Positions 63,976-64,000 of a stretch of 64,000 bases of DNA are shown piece by piece. Position 1 is the stretch's first letter. Every line of letters starts with the position of its first letter. The position numbers were made by a program, and so were the translations under genes. The stretch comes from Natrinema pallidum DSM 3751 (GTDB lineage: Archaea; Halobacteriota; Halobacteria; Halobacteriales; Natrialbaceae): assembly GCF_000337615.1 (NCBI RefSeq), contig NZ_AOII01000091.1:28866-92865 (forward strand). The letters run 5' to 3'. The notes under the pieces were generated by a model. That model was not told the origin of the DNA. It saw nothing but the letters and a program-made list of their open reading frames with translations, and ran no database searches.

Positions 63976-64000
63976 CTGTCTCTTATACACATCTCTGATG
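63976..64000. other. Sequencing-library adapter (Nextera/Tn5 mosaic end)
   Basis: CTGTCTCTTATACACATCT at 63976-63994 is the 19-bp Tn5 mosaic end used in Nextera libraries; the following CTGATG (63995-64000) continues the reverse complement of the original Nextera adaptor A. It is artificial and marks an untrimmed read or contig end. Confidence 0.97.

Overview
The window reads as a chromosomal segment of a haloarchaeon, most likely from the Natrialbales (Natrinema/Haloterrigena-like). The evidence is high GC, strongly acidic proteins, archaeal replication, proteasome and ribosome-rescue genes, TATA boxes about 25-30 bp upstream of leaderless starts, Tat lipoproteins and many small zinc-ribbon proteins. 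Nearly all genes are intact and tightly packed. There is no IS element, CRISPR array or rRNA, and there is one tRNA (Glu, anticodon UUC).

Layout. 1-4.2 kb: the end of a CorC/HlyC-type membrane protein, a Tat lipoprotein, a VapB-VapC toxin-antitoxin pair set between two copies of a 62-bp direct repeat, then rfcL (clamp loader) and a C2H2 zinc-finger protein. 4.2-8.6 kb: a minus-strand biotin operon bioB-bioU-bioF-bioD, where a saccharopine-reductase-like protein (probable BioU) takes the place expected for BioA. 8.8-16.2 kb: haloalkane-dehalogenase-like hydrolase, orphan archaeal type III RuBisCO, an acidic protein, succinyl-CoA synthetase (sucC-sucD), a UbiA prenyltransferase and small zinc proteins. 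16.5-25.2 kb: regulators (HTH/FilR1, Lrp, HalOD1), a MOSC protein, tRNA-Glu, a FAH-family hydrolase, an MBL hydrolase, and a divergent Nramp-like transporter.

25.3-41.4 kb is the information-processing core: topoisomerase VI (top6B-top6A), the proteasome (psmA-psmB) and DNA gyrase (gyrB, gyrA). Between them lie a flavin disulfide reductase, an overlapping gene pair (SGNH-hydrolase-like plus K+-channel-like protein with a GNGDY filter) and a second Nramp-like transporter. 41.6-49.2 kb: an HrcA-type winged-helix regulator, SirR/DtxR metal regulator, arginase, NDH-2-like flavoprotein, DUF4013-type membrane protein, hexapeptide acyltransferase, a possible Nmad3-like protein and an RNase Z-like MBL protein. 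49.3-54.4 kb: an RND exporter preceded by a putative 15-aa leader ORF and followed by an overlapping TrmB regulator, then pelota. 56.4-58.9 kb: a two-gene glycan-type cassette (frameshifted UPF0104/AglD-like protein and a GT2 glycosyltransferase). 59.1-64 kb: rqcH, small proteins, a probable frameshifted membrane-protein remnant, and the end of elp3.

The last 25 bases (63976-64000) are sequencing-library adapter (Nextera/Tn5 mosaic end), not genomic DNA, so elp3 is cut there artificially. The most notable items are the toxin-antitoxin insertion that duplicated the promoter and start of rfcL, the BioU-type biotin operon, several short ORFs whose stops overlap the next gene's start, perfect palindromes in the gyrB-gyrA and rbcL intergenic regions, two Nramp homologues lacking the canonical metal motif, and two apparent single-base frameshifts.
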